Shown piece after piece: positions 25,801 to 40,800 of a stretch of DNA of 64,000 nt. Position numbers and translations under genes: made by a program. The stretch's first letter is position 1, and the number at the start of each line of letters is the position of its first letter. The DNA is taken from contig NC_054755.1 in NCBI RefSeq assembly GCF_018143015.1, positions 12,006,124 to 12,070,123 of the forward strand, written 5' to 3'. The DNA comes from Lytechinus variegatus. Its lineage: Eukaryota > Echinodermata > Echinoidea > Temnopleuroida > Toxopneustidae. Below the pieces are notes generated by a model. That model ran no database searches and was not told the origin of the DNA. It saw only the letters and a list, made by a program, of their open reading frames with translations.

Positions 25801-28800
25801 CAACATCTATATTGGTTGCAGTGCGACTGTCAACATGACTTCATAAACATTTGAAATATCTCCCCACCCCCTGGCAGTGCCCCCAGACCTGTTGAAGGGT
25901 TCCTGAGGCAAGTTGCTAGGTGTCCTTTTTCTACGTCATGTTTTGAGTGCCAAAGAGACTTTGAATCTATGACATTTTATACATTTATGCGAGATTACAG
26001 TCTTTCTGCGATTCAGGTAATTTTGGACGAACTTTTTTTCTTGCAATATCAGCTGTTGAAATAGACTTTTTTGTATTTTTTATTTCTTTGATATTTAAGT
26101 GACAACAAAAGTGTACATACCATTTGAATTTGACTTTAAGATTAAAATATGTTGTGAATATTTTCTGGTGAATATTTTACAAGCTACTTTACTTCATTTT
26201 ATCATTATAATGCACTTTATTCTGTGTACAAAGCTGTAACTTACAAGGCAATTTCTGTTTGGAGGCAATAGAATGTTAACACACAGCCCAAATTGATTCT
26301 GCATGTGTCAAAGGGATATATATGATTACACCCTCAGTCGCAGAAACAGAATGATTAGTGATTGATGTCCATTCCATTAGCTTGAAAAGGACCGACTTGG
26401 CAACAATCCATTTGCGATGTCGACGTAAATTAAAAAATTACATATAATAGATGTTATAATTGGTTGTGCAGGATCAATGAAAGTTCAGAAGTTCAAATTC
26501 TACAAATTAAATGGATTGAAGATTATTATGCAAACAATGCATAGAAATTTCGCTTCCCACTTTTGACTTTTCTTCAAAGTGCATATTCATAATGACATGA
26601 AATTGATGAAACTATTTGACAGAAAACATTACAATTACACCTGGAGCTTGATACATGTATTTATATCAATTGGTGATGATAGATTAGAAATAACATGGAT
26701 GCAAATTATGCTGGGTTGTGAGAGTCGCCCTAACCGCAATTTTATTGCTCTAGATACTTCTAAACAAGATATCCTTTTATTTTGTACATCTTATCCCCTT
26801 GCATCTATTAATTATCTGGGTTATATCTTTTTATTTACTTCATTGGATGACAGTAGACCTGTCTTTATTAGCCACAGTTTTCACATTATTTTTGCCCTGG
26901 TAAACTATCCTGATCAGAGGCCCATAACCCAAAGCTTAGCAATCAATCGTAGAACATTTTTTCTTCGATTGATTGCATTGACTACAATGTACAATCAACC
27001 GTGAAAATCAAGTATATACGATTAATCGCTAACCTTTGTGTTACGGGGCCCAGAATTGGAAGGCAACACCGAGTCCAAAAAGGCAGTTGTAAAATTGTAT
27101 GCTACTGTAGATTATCAAGCTAATAAGATGTACTTGAGTTTTTGCTGATGATATTAATTCCCAGAATTGTTGACAAAAAGTAAAAAAAAATGACAATTTC
27201 ATTTGCGAGGGCTGCTAGAGGTCCACCTTTTGTGTTCAGAAACATTGATGCACAATGACCCATGAACAGAATATTACCACTATTTGATGATTGCTCCTTT
27301 TTTCCCATACATTGCTTAGGCCATTTTCATTTTTTTTTTGGGGGGGGGCTCGTCACCCTTTGACCCCCGCTTATTTTCCAATAATTCTTGACATAATTAG
27401 GATGCATTTTCCTGTGAATAAGAAAGTCTGCACTGCAGTCAGTAGCTGGCTATAGTTAGACGATACATCGGTCAAGAAAATGAACATTGAGCAAGCTCTT
27501 TTGGACTACTGTATGGGGCATAGCAAATTGAGGTTAACCCTATCTAGGCCGGGGGGGCCTCGGAGGCCCCCCCCTCAACAAATCGCGCGATATTTTCGCC
27601 GTGCGAAATTTTTTGACCGCGCCGCTCGCTGACTTTTTACTTTCAAGTCTTGCGCAACTTTTGAGACCAATTTTGCGTCACCCGGGTATGTGGTTCCGAA
27701 ATTACGCGACATTATGTAAGTGCATGTCAGACCGAAAATTGCTCAAAAATGTGATTTTGTGTACAAAGTCAATGCAAATTGTGTTTTCAACCAAAATTCA
27801 TAAATGTATGATTATTTTTAGTTTTGCTAGTCAAAATGTATTCATTTTATGCTTTTTATGATCAAAGAAGAGTCCCCAACAAATTTCATTGAAAAAACAA
27901 TGAAAAACAAAAGGTCAAAAAACAAAGAAATACATAAGAAATTGCAAAAAACAATATAATACATAAGAAAACGATTTGATATCACAATTTTTTCATGTAC
28001 ACTTGCTAAGGACACCACAAAGAGTTTCTATACCAAAGATTAGTACATTTGGAGCTTTATTTAGGGAGTTAGAGGAAAAAGTATGATTTCGCATACTAAT
28101 TACGCATAAATTAGCATAATCACTTAATAACAATTCGCATGAAATAAATTACTATACAATCTTGTAGATTATGTCCCAGGCAACCCGCGTGCCAATTTTC
28201 GGCGCGATCGCGCAGTCGACGGCCGAGATCTTAGGGGGGGGCCTGGGAGGCCCCCCCCCGGCCATAGGAACTCCCAAAATACCCCGGTCTAGATAGGGTT
28301 AATGGAGCAGCATCGAGTGTGAAAGGCTATCCTCTCCTCGGTGTCCTCATCACCAACCTACTCCTGTAACAGATGGGTATAGGGTGACAAATTGGATAAT
28401 TAATTGATGCCCGATTATACCTTGGTGGATGCTTGATCAGTGGTGTAAATGTCTGTCGATGGGGGTCATGGACTTTCGTTGTCGTCTTTGACTTCAGGGT
28501 TGGTGTGCACTTTAGCAGATGTATTGTACTGTAGGCTACATGTGGAAGACACTCGGGATTGCATTAACCGTACGAGATGACCATGATGAAGGCGATTGCC
28601 TTTAGATATCCACTTAAACTGCCGCCTTGCCCTAGAAATTTTCTGTGTTTATAGGTGATTTTTTTTTCTTATAAGGGCTTGTATGTGGAGGGTTGGGCAC
28701 TTTACTCCTCGAGATCAAATTAGGATTCAGAATATAAATGTGGGGGCACTGAAAATGACTCCTCTGTGAAGCTCTGTCATTAGCGCACATCTATCAGATT

Positions 28801-31800
28801 TCATGAATACATATTGAGTGGAAACATACTTTCACTTAAGTACTCCAAAATAAAGAAAAATAATTATAGAGATTTATTTTTCTTGTTGCGCACCTATTTG
28901 TCACTTTCAGATTCACAAGTGTTTTGGATAATCAAAAATAATGAAAGAAAAAGAACTGTTTGGGATAATAATTATCCCCACTGATATGAAAGTCACTTTC
29001 TCCATGCTAACTAAGCATATTCGTGTACCTGCATAACTAAATTATTGCGTGGTCAAAATATTATTTGAAGCATGTGTTAATTATAATTAGTTTGATCCCT
29101 TAATGCAAGTTGGATTTCAATATATCCAAATGGAAGGTATAAAGTGGATCAGTTTCCACTTCTGTGGAAAGTGGTAGAGTGGATTCGATTGCATTCATAT
29201 GATATGGCAGTGTGCTGTACCAGCAAATGCTGGTAATTTGAAGTATTTGTAATTACACAAAATTAAATTAATGGTCTTTATGGTTAAACAACATTTTGGA
29301 TTTCCAGGTAAACAATGACTATGAAAAAGATGTTGAAATTAGTTCCATGTTATGTAAGTGCAATGAAGACAACGTGCATGAATTATTTAGGTTTAAGCAT
29401 AAGGAAATTTCATTTTATTTGGCCATTCCTGATTCAAACGTCAAGACTTTGTCAGTTCCAAGAATACTTACTTGAAGGCTACATTGGTGGTGGGGGGGGG
29501 GGCATGTCTCCCCTCAATTTTCTATCTGCAGGATCCCCCCTCCCTTAAAGCTCTTTTTTTAGTCAGAAAACATCCTGAATTTTAATCAATTGCTTATTAT
29601 ACTAGCTTATACTAGTCTTTTTTAGTGATAAAAGTAGGAATGGTAAAAGTTAGACTTGTCCATATTTTTGCTGACAATTTTTTATATATCATTTGACATT
29701 TCATGACAGATTGGGGGTGGTCACCTACCTTGCTCCAATTTGAAATTGCTTTTCAGATTTCAATAAAAGATTGAAGAAATTGGATCTTCAAAAAAAATAT
29801 GCCATACCGGACCAGCATCTCACACTGCAATATTGCCCAACCTGGATTGAAGAATTTTCCATGCAGAATTATTACATTCAACAATATATGCTTTATAAAA
29901 AAAAAATTACTCTTTGCAGCAGTGCAAAGCCAGAACGAAATATCTTTATGTTTGCCATTAAACCTTAGAAAACATTATCATGTGCGATATTTTAGCACCT
30001 GGACCCCCAATATGAATATTTGCTGAATGAGATTGGGTATCTCAATTTAAGATCTGCCCCAAGATATGAACGAATGAAAGGACTTCTGTAATTTAAACCC
30101 CAAACGGCACATATTTGCCAGAGTGCCAGATGATTTGTTTAGAGAAAAGTACATTAGGCGGGCATTCCGTAATGCACTATGGGGTTGAGTGGGAGAATGT
30201 GGGCAATTTGAAAGCAGCGTTGCATGTGTGCATGTAGGCAAACCACTACGGACATTTTGTGCTGGAGAGGATAGAGTTCTACCGTCTCAGAAAATGTTGC
30301 GAATGTTGACGCCCATTTTGACTAGTTTCGGGTGGTGCCTACGTCATACGAAAATATGCATGTTGACAGTTGAAATGAGTTTGACCATGGGTCTTAAAGA
30401 ATTCCTTTTGCATTTATTGAATTGGATTCAAGATTTTCCCATGAAGATATGTTGGTGTTCTCTGTGTATTGTCACATATTCTAGATGAATATTGAAAAAA
30501 TATTTTTGTATCTACCTTAAAACTTGCCCTTCTTGAAAGTAGTCTGGACTTTATCAAGCATCTGTACTTGTGGGAACTTGGGGTGTGTTTCACAATACTA
30601 TAAAAACTCCCAAGTTTGGAGTCTTTCCATAGAAACACTGTAGTTTTATAACATGTTTCAGTGGTTTATCCAAGAAGTTGGTTTGGAGGAACTGGCCTCC
30701 AAAGATTGTTTCAAGAAAGGGAATTTATTACAAATCAACAGAGCCATATTTCAAGCAGTGTGTCAGGGCTTGTTCATACTCCAGGGAACTTTTTTTTTCA
30801 CTCGCCCCCCCCCCTTAATACTTTTCTGCTTGGAGTCATGCATGGCATTAACTCATTATCAAAGTAAGTTATATCACATGTCTAATTTCTTTTTAAATGT
30901 CACAGATTTCATTTCATGATCTAATAAGTGAAATTAAGTTCAAGAAATTTAAATCTCAATGTTAGATGTTATTGAAAGAGGAATACAATTGAGTATGAAC
31001 ATGTTTTGTCAAAAAGCGTGAATATGATGATAACAGTACTAACTACTATCAACTGATAAGTAGTATTTTGATATTTGGTTCTTGTCATTTCAAATTTAGG
31101 CTTATACATGTAGGATCTTGCATGTTTTTGGTAATTTGTTTCCAATTTATTGTCTGTGTCAGACATTTGAGATTTCTTAAGTATTTTGCCATCATTCTTC
31201 TGTCCCCCACACATTTCTATCTCTTTCTTGTTTTATTTACCCAGGATTAAAGTTCTAATCTATGTTTACACACTTGTTCAGGTGATAATCATTGGTTTGT
31301 AGAACACCACTTCAAAGAAGCATGTCCCGTAGATCTGAATGTGAACGCATGCCAAACAGACATCCTGATAGGTCCATTTTATGGCCCAGTAAATGGATTT
31401 TGATGTTGCATTGGGTCATTGGCGACCGATGAGTCATTTACGACCGTTTTGTCCAAGGAAATTGAGTCCCTTTAAAAGTGACCCACCCTTGCCCTGCTGC
31501 TGAGATTTTGTCATTTCGATATAGCAAACGCTGTCTATTTTTTATAAGAACAATGTAGTTTCAACTTCAATCCCAAAAACTAAAATAAAATCCCTTATAA
31601 CTTTTATCAGCTTTTCTAAATCAGTTTTAATATTTGATTTCAATTCATCTGAGACTAGAAATTTGTGAAATAATCTATGATGTATAAACAATATGCATGT
31701 ATGTAAGCTTACAAAATAAGGAAAGAACCAAAGAACGCCATAATGGCTCTTTAGCAGCACAATTACATGTATATCTGGCAACACACAGTGTTTCTAACAT

Positions 31801-34800
31801 ATCAGCATTATAACATTCTGGAAATCTTCTTTGAAAATCTTTGGAAAAACATGAGACCAGCACAATCGGCATCGAGGAATTCAAGATGCAGTCACCTTCT
31901 GCCCGGTAGGACAGTATTTTGTTTGATACCGGCTACCTCTTACCCACAAGGGCGGTTTATCCTCCTCTGTGGTTATGGTATTTGATTGTCTTTGTGGGCT
32001 CATCATGACTTCAAGTGACAAGAATCTCCATCATCACCTCTTCAGGAGAAATGGAAAAAAAAACGAAATCTACCCCCTCTCCACCCCCCCCCCCCTACAA
32101 CCAAGATGTTGTATCCAAACAGAAGCACATACATGTACAATGTATGTACTGTAGGCCTAAAGAAAATTAGCTTGAGCAAAGTGTGATACCAAATTTCTTT
32201 CTTCTTTCATCCTTCTTTTTACAGTAGTTCCTCTGGCATTTAGGAACCATGGTTTTCAAAATTATTGGTTGATATTTTCATTGTAGATCATTGAATTTGA
32301 GTATAGTATTTATGAATGAATTTAAGATATTACATTCATGTTGCTTAACACTAACAATGTCAAACCTTCAGTTTTGCCAGCAAGGGTCAGTCAAAGGAGG
32401 CCCTACATATTAATTTTCTTTTCAGTATGGTGTACTTGAAAAGTGAGTGAAATCATATTTGCACAATTTCTTTTATTTTTTATGATCTGTTTTTACAGAT
32501 CTTCAGATGTTTTGACCTTTGGCATCATGTATTTCTCGTATTACAAATGTTACTCATAGTAAAATGTGCATATTTTTGCTCAGGTGTAGATGGCATTGAT
32601 TAATCAACGTTAATTAAACTTTCACTTATTTGGTTATTTTATTTAGAGTGATATAATATTAACAATTTCCTCCTTCACTGTTTTATATGCATTAAATTTA
32701 GACAGGTGAAATTTTCATTGCATAATGAATGAGGAAATTTTAAGAAAGTGGGAAATTAGCCAAACGGGAGTTGGAAATGCTATTGTAGTGAGATAATCCT
32801 TTCTGAACAGAATGTATAACAGGATAATGCTGGCTTCAACTTTAGGGCGAGAATGGTGTAATATGCTGCATGCTTGTTCAGTCGTCATCACTTAAATTTG
32901 AAATAGGATTACTCCCCCAAACTGGGATTATTGCCCCAAAATGGGGTTATTCCACCCAATATCCTCTTTCTTTAAATGATTGCTAAAGATTTGTGAATTG
33001 CCAGTTAGTTTAAGTTCAGTCTTGTAATCTGCCTCTGTCTTGGAAAAAAGAACACTCCAAAAACACTACTGTGTTAACAGAAAGAGAACTACTTGTAAAG
33101 ACATAAGTACACCAAAAGACATAAGTACACCAAAAGACAAGAACGGATATGAAAATGGAATGAGCAAGTGTAGTGAAGGACATAACAATAATGCCCCCCC
33201 CCCCATTGGTGGCGGAAGCCAAAAATTTTTTTGGGGGACCACTAAAACTTTTTGACAAGCAAAAACTTATCTACCAAAAATTTGAGGGGGGCACACAAGG
33301 TCATCAGCAAAAAATTTAGGGGGACCATCCCCCCACTTCAAATTTAGGGGGGATATGCCCCCCTGCTCCACCACCTATGCCCCCCCCCCCATGTCAGGTA
33401 CATTTGAAGGATCTCTATCCTTTTTTTTTAATTTTTTAATTAAACTCTTTCCCTTTATCAGGAACAGATTGAATTAAAATAGATTTGATTTTTTTAATAA
33501 CTGGTACCTTTAAAGTTCAACAGTCCAACTACATGAAGTTGTTCTTTTGTTCCTCAACACTTGTTGCATGAGTGATGGTGTGTATCATTTGTAAGAAGTG
33601 GTACAATAACAGGAGTAAATATTGCTTTACAATTGCACCAGTGATCTGTACACAAACCTGCCAACATGGGTTTCTGTGTGATGGAAGGCAAAATGGGAAT
33701 TTTTGAAAAAAAATCATACAGGTGGTAGATTTATATTGATGAAATTGTGCAGTAGAGGGACACAAATGTCAAGTTGATTCATGTAAATACCAACATTGAT
33801 ATATTACTTGATTATCATACATGGACACAATTTGTGTTTAGGAGAAAAATACTTTCAATAAAATATTGAGAAAAAAAATGAGTGAAAGAAATATGAGTAA
33901 GTTTTGAATCAATTGGGAGTTACATCAAGGATAACTTGTTTGTGTTTTAGGTGAATTTTGGTTTGCTATGTAATTTTTCTCTGAAAATATACTGAATATT
34001 TGTTCATTTTGAAATATATTTGTACTCTTTCTGGAGAAGCTGAATTATAATTTTAGAGAGAGATCAAAGAGACGAGAGAGAGCGAGAAAGAGAGGGAAAG
34101 AAAACAAAAAGAGGAGGAAAAGAAGAAAAATAGAAATGATGTGAGGTGTAAAAAATGGAAGAATACATTAACTTCAGCTTGTGAGTAGCAAATAGGTCCT
34201 ATTCAAGAAAATGGAAACAAATCAGTCGAAGAAATTGGAATGGAGAAAGGAGAGAAGCAGAAAAAGAAATGGAAATGTTATCAGACTTGTCATGCATGCT
34301 TGTGGTTTCCCCTCCAGATTGGCTTTATTCAAGCATGTATATAGAAGTCAAATAAAAGAACAATCTGTCATAAAGAATTATCTGTGCCCTGTGCTGACTT
34401 TTAAGCCATTCATAATTTCTTATTCAAACTTGACTTAGTCACCAAAACCACAGTAATTACACAGGCATGCATTCAATTACTTCAGTGGAGGAAAAGGAAA
34501 TATTAATACATGACTTTTGTGCAGAGAAGTAAGATTTGGTGGTTCTTATGTAGTCATAGGAGATAAAGAAATGTTGGAGAATATTGGTATTAAAATAACT
34601 AAAGAAATGTTGATATTCTAATTGTTATGGATATATCATTTCCTATTAGTTCTATGATATATTTTCATAAAATTATTTGATGATATTGCAACTTGCAAAT
34701 TTGGAGTCAGGACTCTGGCATTTCAATATCAAAATTTGAAATCTATTTTGATATCTCAAAGCAACCATACCCTCACTATTTAAATGTATTGTTTAACTTT

Positions 34801-37800
34801 GTGAGCAGCTGATTAAAAAAAACTCAAACCAAGATGAAACATGTGTACAAGTGCATGTATTAGAGCTAATAAACCCTGAAAACAACCATTATTGAGAATG
34901 AAAAGCTAAAACTACAAGGCAAACCCCGATTTTGTAAATAGGTGTCTTATAGATGCCTAAATAGTAGGCCTACACGTAAGTGTATGGGATGAAATTAAGA
35001 TGGTGTTTCCGGTCACTTTATATTTCAATTTTTGAAGCACTAAATAATTATTTTCGAACGCAATTTTTTCTGGGCTTCATTTTTGTAACATATCACAGAC
35101 ACAGGTGACAATTGTGACCTTCTAGCTCAGATTTTTTAAGAGTCAAGCCAATGTTAACCAATCACTTTTTAATAGGCCTAAAATATTGCAAACACTTTGA
35201 ATATCACTTAAATCAGTGAATCATAACCTGCATTTGGCCCTTTTATAGCGTCTTGTACTTGCAGATTCCAACAAGTGGATGTCGCCAACATGCCGAAATT
35301 CACAAGTTGGACACCAAATGGAATGTCTGCATCACACTTGCATCCAAAGAAAGTCGTGCGTGGAATGGGTTTCCTTTTGTCGCCCTTGTTGTCGGAATTT
35401 ATTTTTGTTTCTCAGCAGGGGCGATATGGATACCGGGGCTGTATTGTTGCGACGACCCGGGATAGGTCATTTTCATGAACAGGAGTTTATTAGTTATGTA
35501 TCACTGATCTGCAAAGCTATAGAAAAGTGGGGAGAATGAGAAAGGGAGGGGGTTATTTATACTTGAAACGGGAGATTGGTGGATGGACTGAAGGGGGCAT
35601 GGTTGGATGCAGAACGGAGGAGGAAGAAAAGAGATGAGAGAAATGGCATTAAATAGGGATAAAACTGCATTATATCTGGTAGAAAGGTTATTAGAAAAGT
35701 TATTAGAACAAGAATATCAGCATGAGGGGGTGTGTATATTATGAATTCTTTTGTGAAATATTTAAGGTGGTTCATAAATCTAACATAAATGATAAGTTTG
35801 CATCGTTGAAATGATTTCATTTGTTGCGATTCAAAGGAATAGAATAATTGGGAGTTTGGAAGTTGGCTCCAAGATTGACAGAAATATAATAAATTGGAAG
35901 GAAGGAAGAGAGAAGTTGAAAGAAATGGGAAGAAGGAGAGAGGGGGGGATGGGGAGAACCAGAATGGAAAGTAAGCTCAAACCGATACCGATTCATTAAG
36001 CAGTAAAGCTGGGTTTTGTGTACAGGCCATAATGATATCGAAAGTGAACATTAAATGACAGTACGATACTTCCATTTTATTTGTAGAAAATAAATGCATT
36101 CTGAAGTAAAACATAACAATATCCTGTATGAATCATACTGCTGAATCATGAAAATTTTTCGCAAGACAAAAAGAATTTGCAAACCTCAGTCTTCGAAGAT
36201 CAAAAAGAGATTAAACGGAGGACAAAAGCTAAAACAGCGAAATCCACTTTTTATGGAGATGTTTTGTGTATCGTTTTGGGGATGAATATGGGAATCAATT
36301 TAAATTCCATCTTAGGCAAGATGAACGATTCTGCCATTAGCTCAATGTCAGTGACTCAGCCCCCGTTCTTGTGTTTTCTCTGGCGGAAAGTTGGTATGGG
36401 GTCGCGACCCCTGAGCGCTGGTTTGATTGTTTTTAGGCTGGATAGCCTTAGGGTTTAGACTGACTCCAAACCTGCTCGACCTGAGATGAGGTCGTGTTCA
36501 TATTGGAAGATGTATGCATCAACATTCATTATAAGCAGCATGCAGCCAAAGTACTGATGGTTTTGAGACCTTTCCAAGGGACATGGCAGCAAGCAAGTAT
36601 GGCTTGTATCGTGGTTTACCCAGATGAGCTGACTTGGTTTTGAACCTGCAATCTTTAGGTCGTTGTACCACTGAGCCTTCATGCAGCCCCATTTTGTTGG
36701 AACATGCCCTTCTCTTGGTGAAAGTGTGAACATGGCCTTTTAACCTATCAACAATGAATAGGGTAACTAACCCCTTAAATTGTAATGATGCAAAGTTCTG
36801 GTCAAGGTGTTAGCCTATTCATAGTTTGATGCCTTTTAGTAATTGATATCATTAGTAATCAATCAAAGTATAATAGGCGATATGGTTTACTTGCCTTGAT
36901 GCTTGTCAGTAATTTGAACATGGTTTCAAAGCTTTTGTTAGTCAATCATATTTTGAAGGTGTGGATGACACTAAACACCCTCTAAACAAGTGTAATACAG
37001 AGTGTCGGTCAAGGTGTAGGTCTATTGTGGTGTTTTTGGCTTTTTGAGTCTAATACCTCTTTGAATGTGCCTGTATCAGTATCAGTCTGTGTATTATTAT
37101 GGGCCTAGGTTCAGCATCTAGTATTATCCATCATTAGCCTTTGAGGGATAATTATATAATATTGGATGGCCTTGAGGTTAATACAAGGAAATATTGGACG
37201 AGCTTTGCATAAATATTGGACGAGTCGAAGACGAGTCCAATATTTTGCAAAGCGAGTCCTATATTTCCTTGTATTGACCGAAAAATGGGACATCCAGTAT
37301 TATGATTATTATTCATACAGAGAATTTTAGCAAATAATTTTAACTTACCCTCCCGCCCTGAGACCCCGCCTGAGACTCTGACTCTGCTGTATGATGGGGG
37401 GACCTAAAGCTACGCACTTTGTTTTCAAACAATAAAAACTGTCCCAATTTTAATATTTCAACAAATTATATTTCACTTATTTGTGGCAAACATTCTAAAG
37501 ATCATTAACCAAGTAGAAAATATCACAAAACTCACTAATACGAAAATCCCGTCGTGTTTTTCGAAAACCTCTTAATTTCGCCGCCCGATGTAGAAGGGGT
37601 CCTAAAGCTACGCACTCGATTTATCATGCAAAAAAATAGTATTTCCTGTGCCTCAATTTCTAAAATATATTCAAATTAATATAGGATAAAATGAAATTAA
37701 AGCGAATATAACTCCAAACTTCCTAACAGTTGTTGGTTTTCTCTGCATTTAGAGATTTACTGCAGCCTCTGTAGAAAAAATTTAATAGGAATTGTTCATC

Positions 37801-40800
37801 ACTGCACTCTGCAGTCACAGTTCCACACACAGTGCGCATTTGCCGTTGAAAACTGCATGCGCGCGCGATGAGTGGTGCGTACACTTCGGGAATTCCCCTT
37901 CTAGTCGTCCAATATTTTCAATATTGTGTCACCTCGGAAAAAATATTAGGCGAGTTCAACAAACTTTTTAAGTGGGTCGAGTGCACCAACAAAATAACAC
38001 TTGTATTTGGGCTCTAAAATTGTCTGTATGAATAATAATTAACAATATTGGAATCAGAAACTTATACCATTTGGAAGGATTGATGGATGTATAATGCCTG
38101 AAATCAGAATGACAAGAGGTTAAAATAGAATGACTTTTTAGTAGTTAATTGAGTTCCTCCATATTGTAGGCATATAAGTGTGTGAAATATGGGGGTTACA
38201 TTAATGTTACCGTTTATCTGCAACAGAAATGTAGGTGTAAAAAATATGCATAGATATTATGTTATGTTAGCCTTGCATGTTTCTATAGACTTAGGCCTAC
38301 AGGTAGACCTATATTTTGAAAAAAAAGAAGAACAATATGTGAACAAGCACACATTCCATAGTATTGTCAAAAGTGTGTAAAATAATATTAATGTTTGGGT
38401 TGCCCTGACTACTATGTATCTTTTGTTTGCATATAAACTAAATAGGCCTATACTTCCATTCATAGGAATGCATGTATACCAAAGACTCTACTGCACATGA
38501 CTATTTAAAAAACTATGGTCCACCCCTACTAACTTATCTTTTTTTTTGGGGGGGGGGGTGTTCTTGTTGACTAATCTGGAACACAAAACATACAATGAAC
38601 ACAATTTTTTCTATTTACAAAACCAAGAGAAGAAAAAGATTGCAGATGTGATTTGTATTTTTGTTTTATATTCACGACTAAATAATGTTTGGACCAGTTC
38701 TCACAGGGGCAAATGCTGCTCACAACTACTCAAATCGCACCATGTGAAGTGTGCCCCTGCATTTTTTAACGAGGTGGCATAGCTCAGGACTGATTCAGAA
38801 ACATTTTGGTGTCGTTTACCGCTCACGGCAGCCAGACTCGTCGGCTGTGGCTCTCTGCTATACGAGCCATGATCTTGGACTTTGTTTTCTGATCCCTTAA
38901 ATATCGAGAAAACTTGTTTCTCATCTCCCAAAACTGAGGCTGTCGCACCCATTCAATTTTGATCATTTTGGTTTACAAAGTATTGTTTTATATTTCTTGT
39001 GTTTTTAAAAGGCCTGCTGGTAGCTTGTTTTGTCTGCAGGCGAATGTAGAGACCGATTAGTCATAGATGCATGGTGTTTAATTCTATCTAATATCAATTC
39101 ATGTTTGATAATACATTAAATGAAACAATGGTTTTTGTTACTGTGGGAAGCCTCAAGCTCAGATTGATTCCCACACACTATTTTCATATAGACCTAATGT
39201 TTCTTTAAGAAAATATTTGAAGGGTAATTTTATGGTGGCCCTACCCCCTTAATTTATAGACATAAGCCTGTAAGGTAATCTGTTACACCTTTGTTTTGGT
39301 TGGTGATTTGGATAAAAATTAATCTAAGTTTATTTCAAATGAATTCTAAGTATTTTTTTTTCAAGATCGTTGGAAAAGGGATTAACCCTGATGCACAATA
39401 GGTGGTTTCAGACCGCCTCGAAGTTCGCCAGTTCCAGGTATTTTGGTAATGTGAAAGCAAACTACGCGTAATTTCCCCGAAAGAAAATACCCGCTAAATA
39501 GTAGGTACTTGGCGAAATTACGAGAACTTTCGTGGGGATTTTTCCAAGGTCGCAGGTATTTTGGCAATGTGAAAGCAAATTACGGGAACTTTTATCCCAG
39601 CGTGTCGTTGGGCGCGGCGGCGTGGGTGGCTGCTGGGCTAGTGATTTTGAATCTCCCGCCTTGCCTGCTTATCAGACCACACTGCGCATGCTCGTAACTT
39701 CGGGAACTTATCCCGAAGGATGTGTTTCGGGGCGGTGTGAATGCAGGAATAATGAACGGGTATTTTTTAGCCTTAAAAAGTTCTCGTAATTTAACAGGAT
39801 TCTTGTGATCGAGGCGGTTTGAGACCACCTAATATGTTGTTAAACAAGCCCAGTGTGGCCTGTCATCCAGTATTTACCTGAATACAAATTTACCACTCAT
39901 CTGACCCAGATCCTCCTGCCATGCACCCCAAACTCCTGGCAAAACACACAAGATCTGTTCCTTCACCAGCTTCAGGAAATATTTGTAAACCCCTGTCCCT
40001 AGAAGAACAAAAAATATTAGTGTCCTCTGTGGCTAGGGTGATTATACGGTGACATATTTATGATGAGAGGACAGAAATATGCCTTTTCAAGTTGTTCCCT
40101 GGCTGTGCAACCCCCACAGTAGCGTCCCAAGCACCCTCTAGGGGGGTTTCATGGACACCTTATACCCAGGAAACCATCCTATGATGTCGAATCTGCACCA
40201 ACAGCTCCTTAAATCATTGGCTTCTGGAAACTGAAGGTGGAGGAAATAAGGAGCGTTATGTTGGCAAGTGTGTTCAGACAAGAGTTTTCGCAAAGAGTTA
40301 GGGGTTTGGGATGTATAAAACACCTTACCCTGCTAGAAGATGGGTAATCCCTTTACAAAGCCAACAGGAATCAAAGATTTCAGTTGTCAATGGCTTGGCC
40401 TACGATCAGAGGTGAAAATTTATTGTAATGTATTCATGCAAATTTGAAATTTGTGTGAGTATGATTGAGAATATATGTACAGTAACACTAAATAAAAGAC
40501 CAGTATTAAGCTGAAAATTACTGGTTAGTACTTACATGTAGTACTGATTTCTGGAATCGTTAAAGTTATCATTTTAACCCTGTTTGTCATGATCATTGAT
40601 TGATAGACGTTAGAAGCTTTGTTCTGTGAAAACAGAAAGGGCAAGGCACATAGCAGCTAGTGATCAAGTTTAATTATAGGCTAATGACTTAATTATGATA
40701 CCATCTGATGGAAGGTTTCCATTAGAACATATGCGAATGAGTGCACACTGAGTGGACAAGAATCAGTGCTGACAACAAATTGTATAAATATTACGCTTGC

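Noticed and set aside
26579..27004. 141-codon plus-strand open frame in intron 2
   Set aside because: Its end runs through a family F foldback element, and its composition matches the surrounding AT-rich intron; it appears to be open by chance.
33099..33138. CRISPR-like direct repeats
   Set aside because: The 18-bp units are directly adjacent without spacers, and the window is animal DNA.
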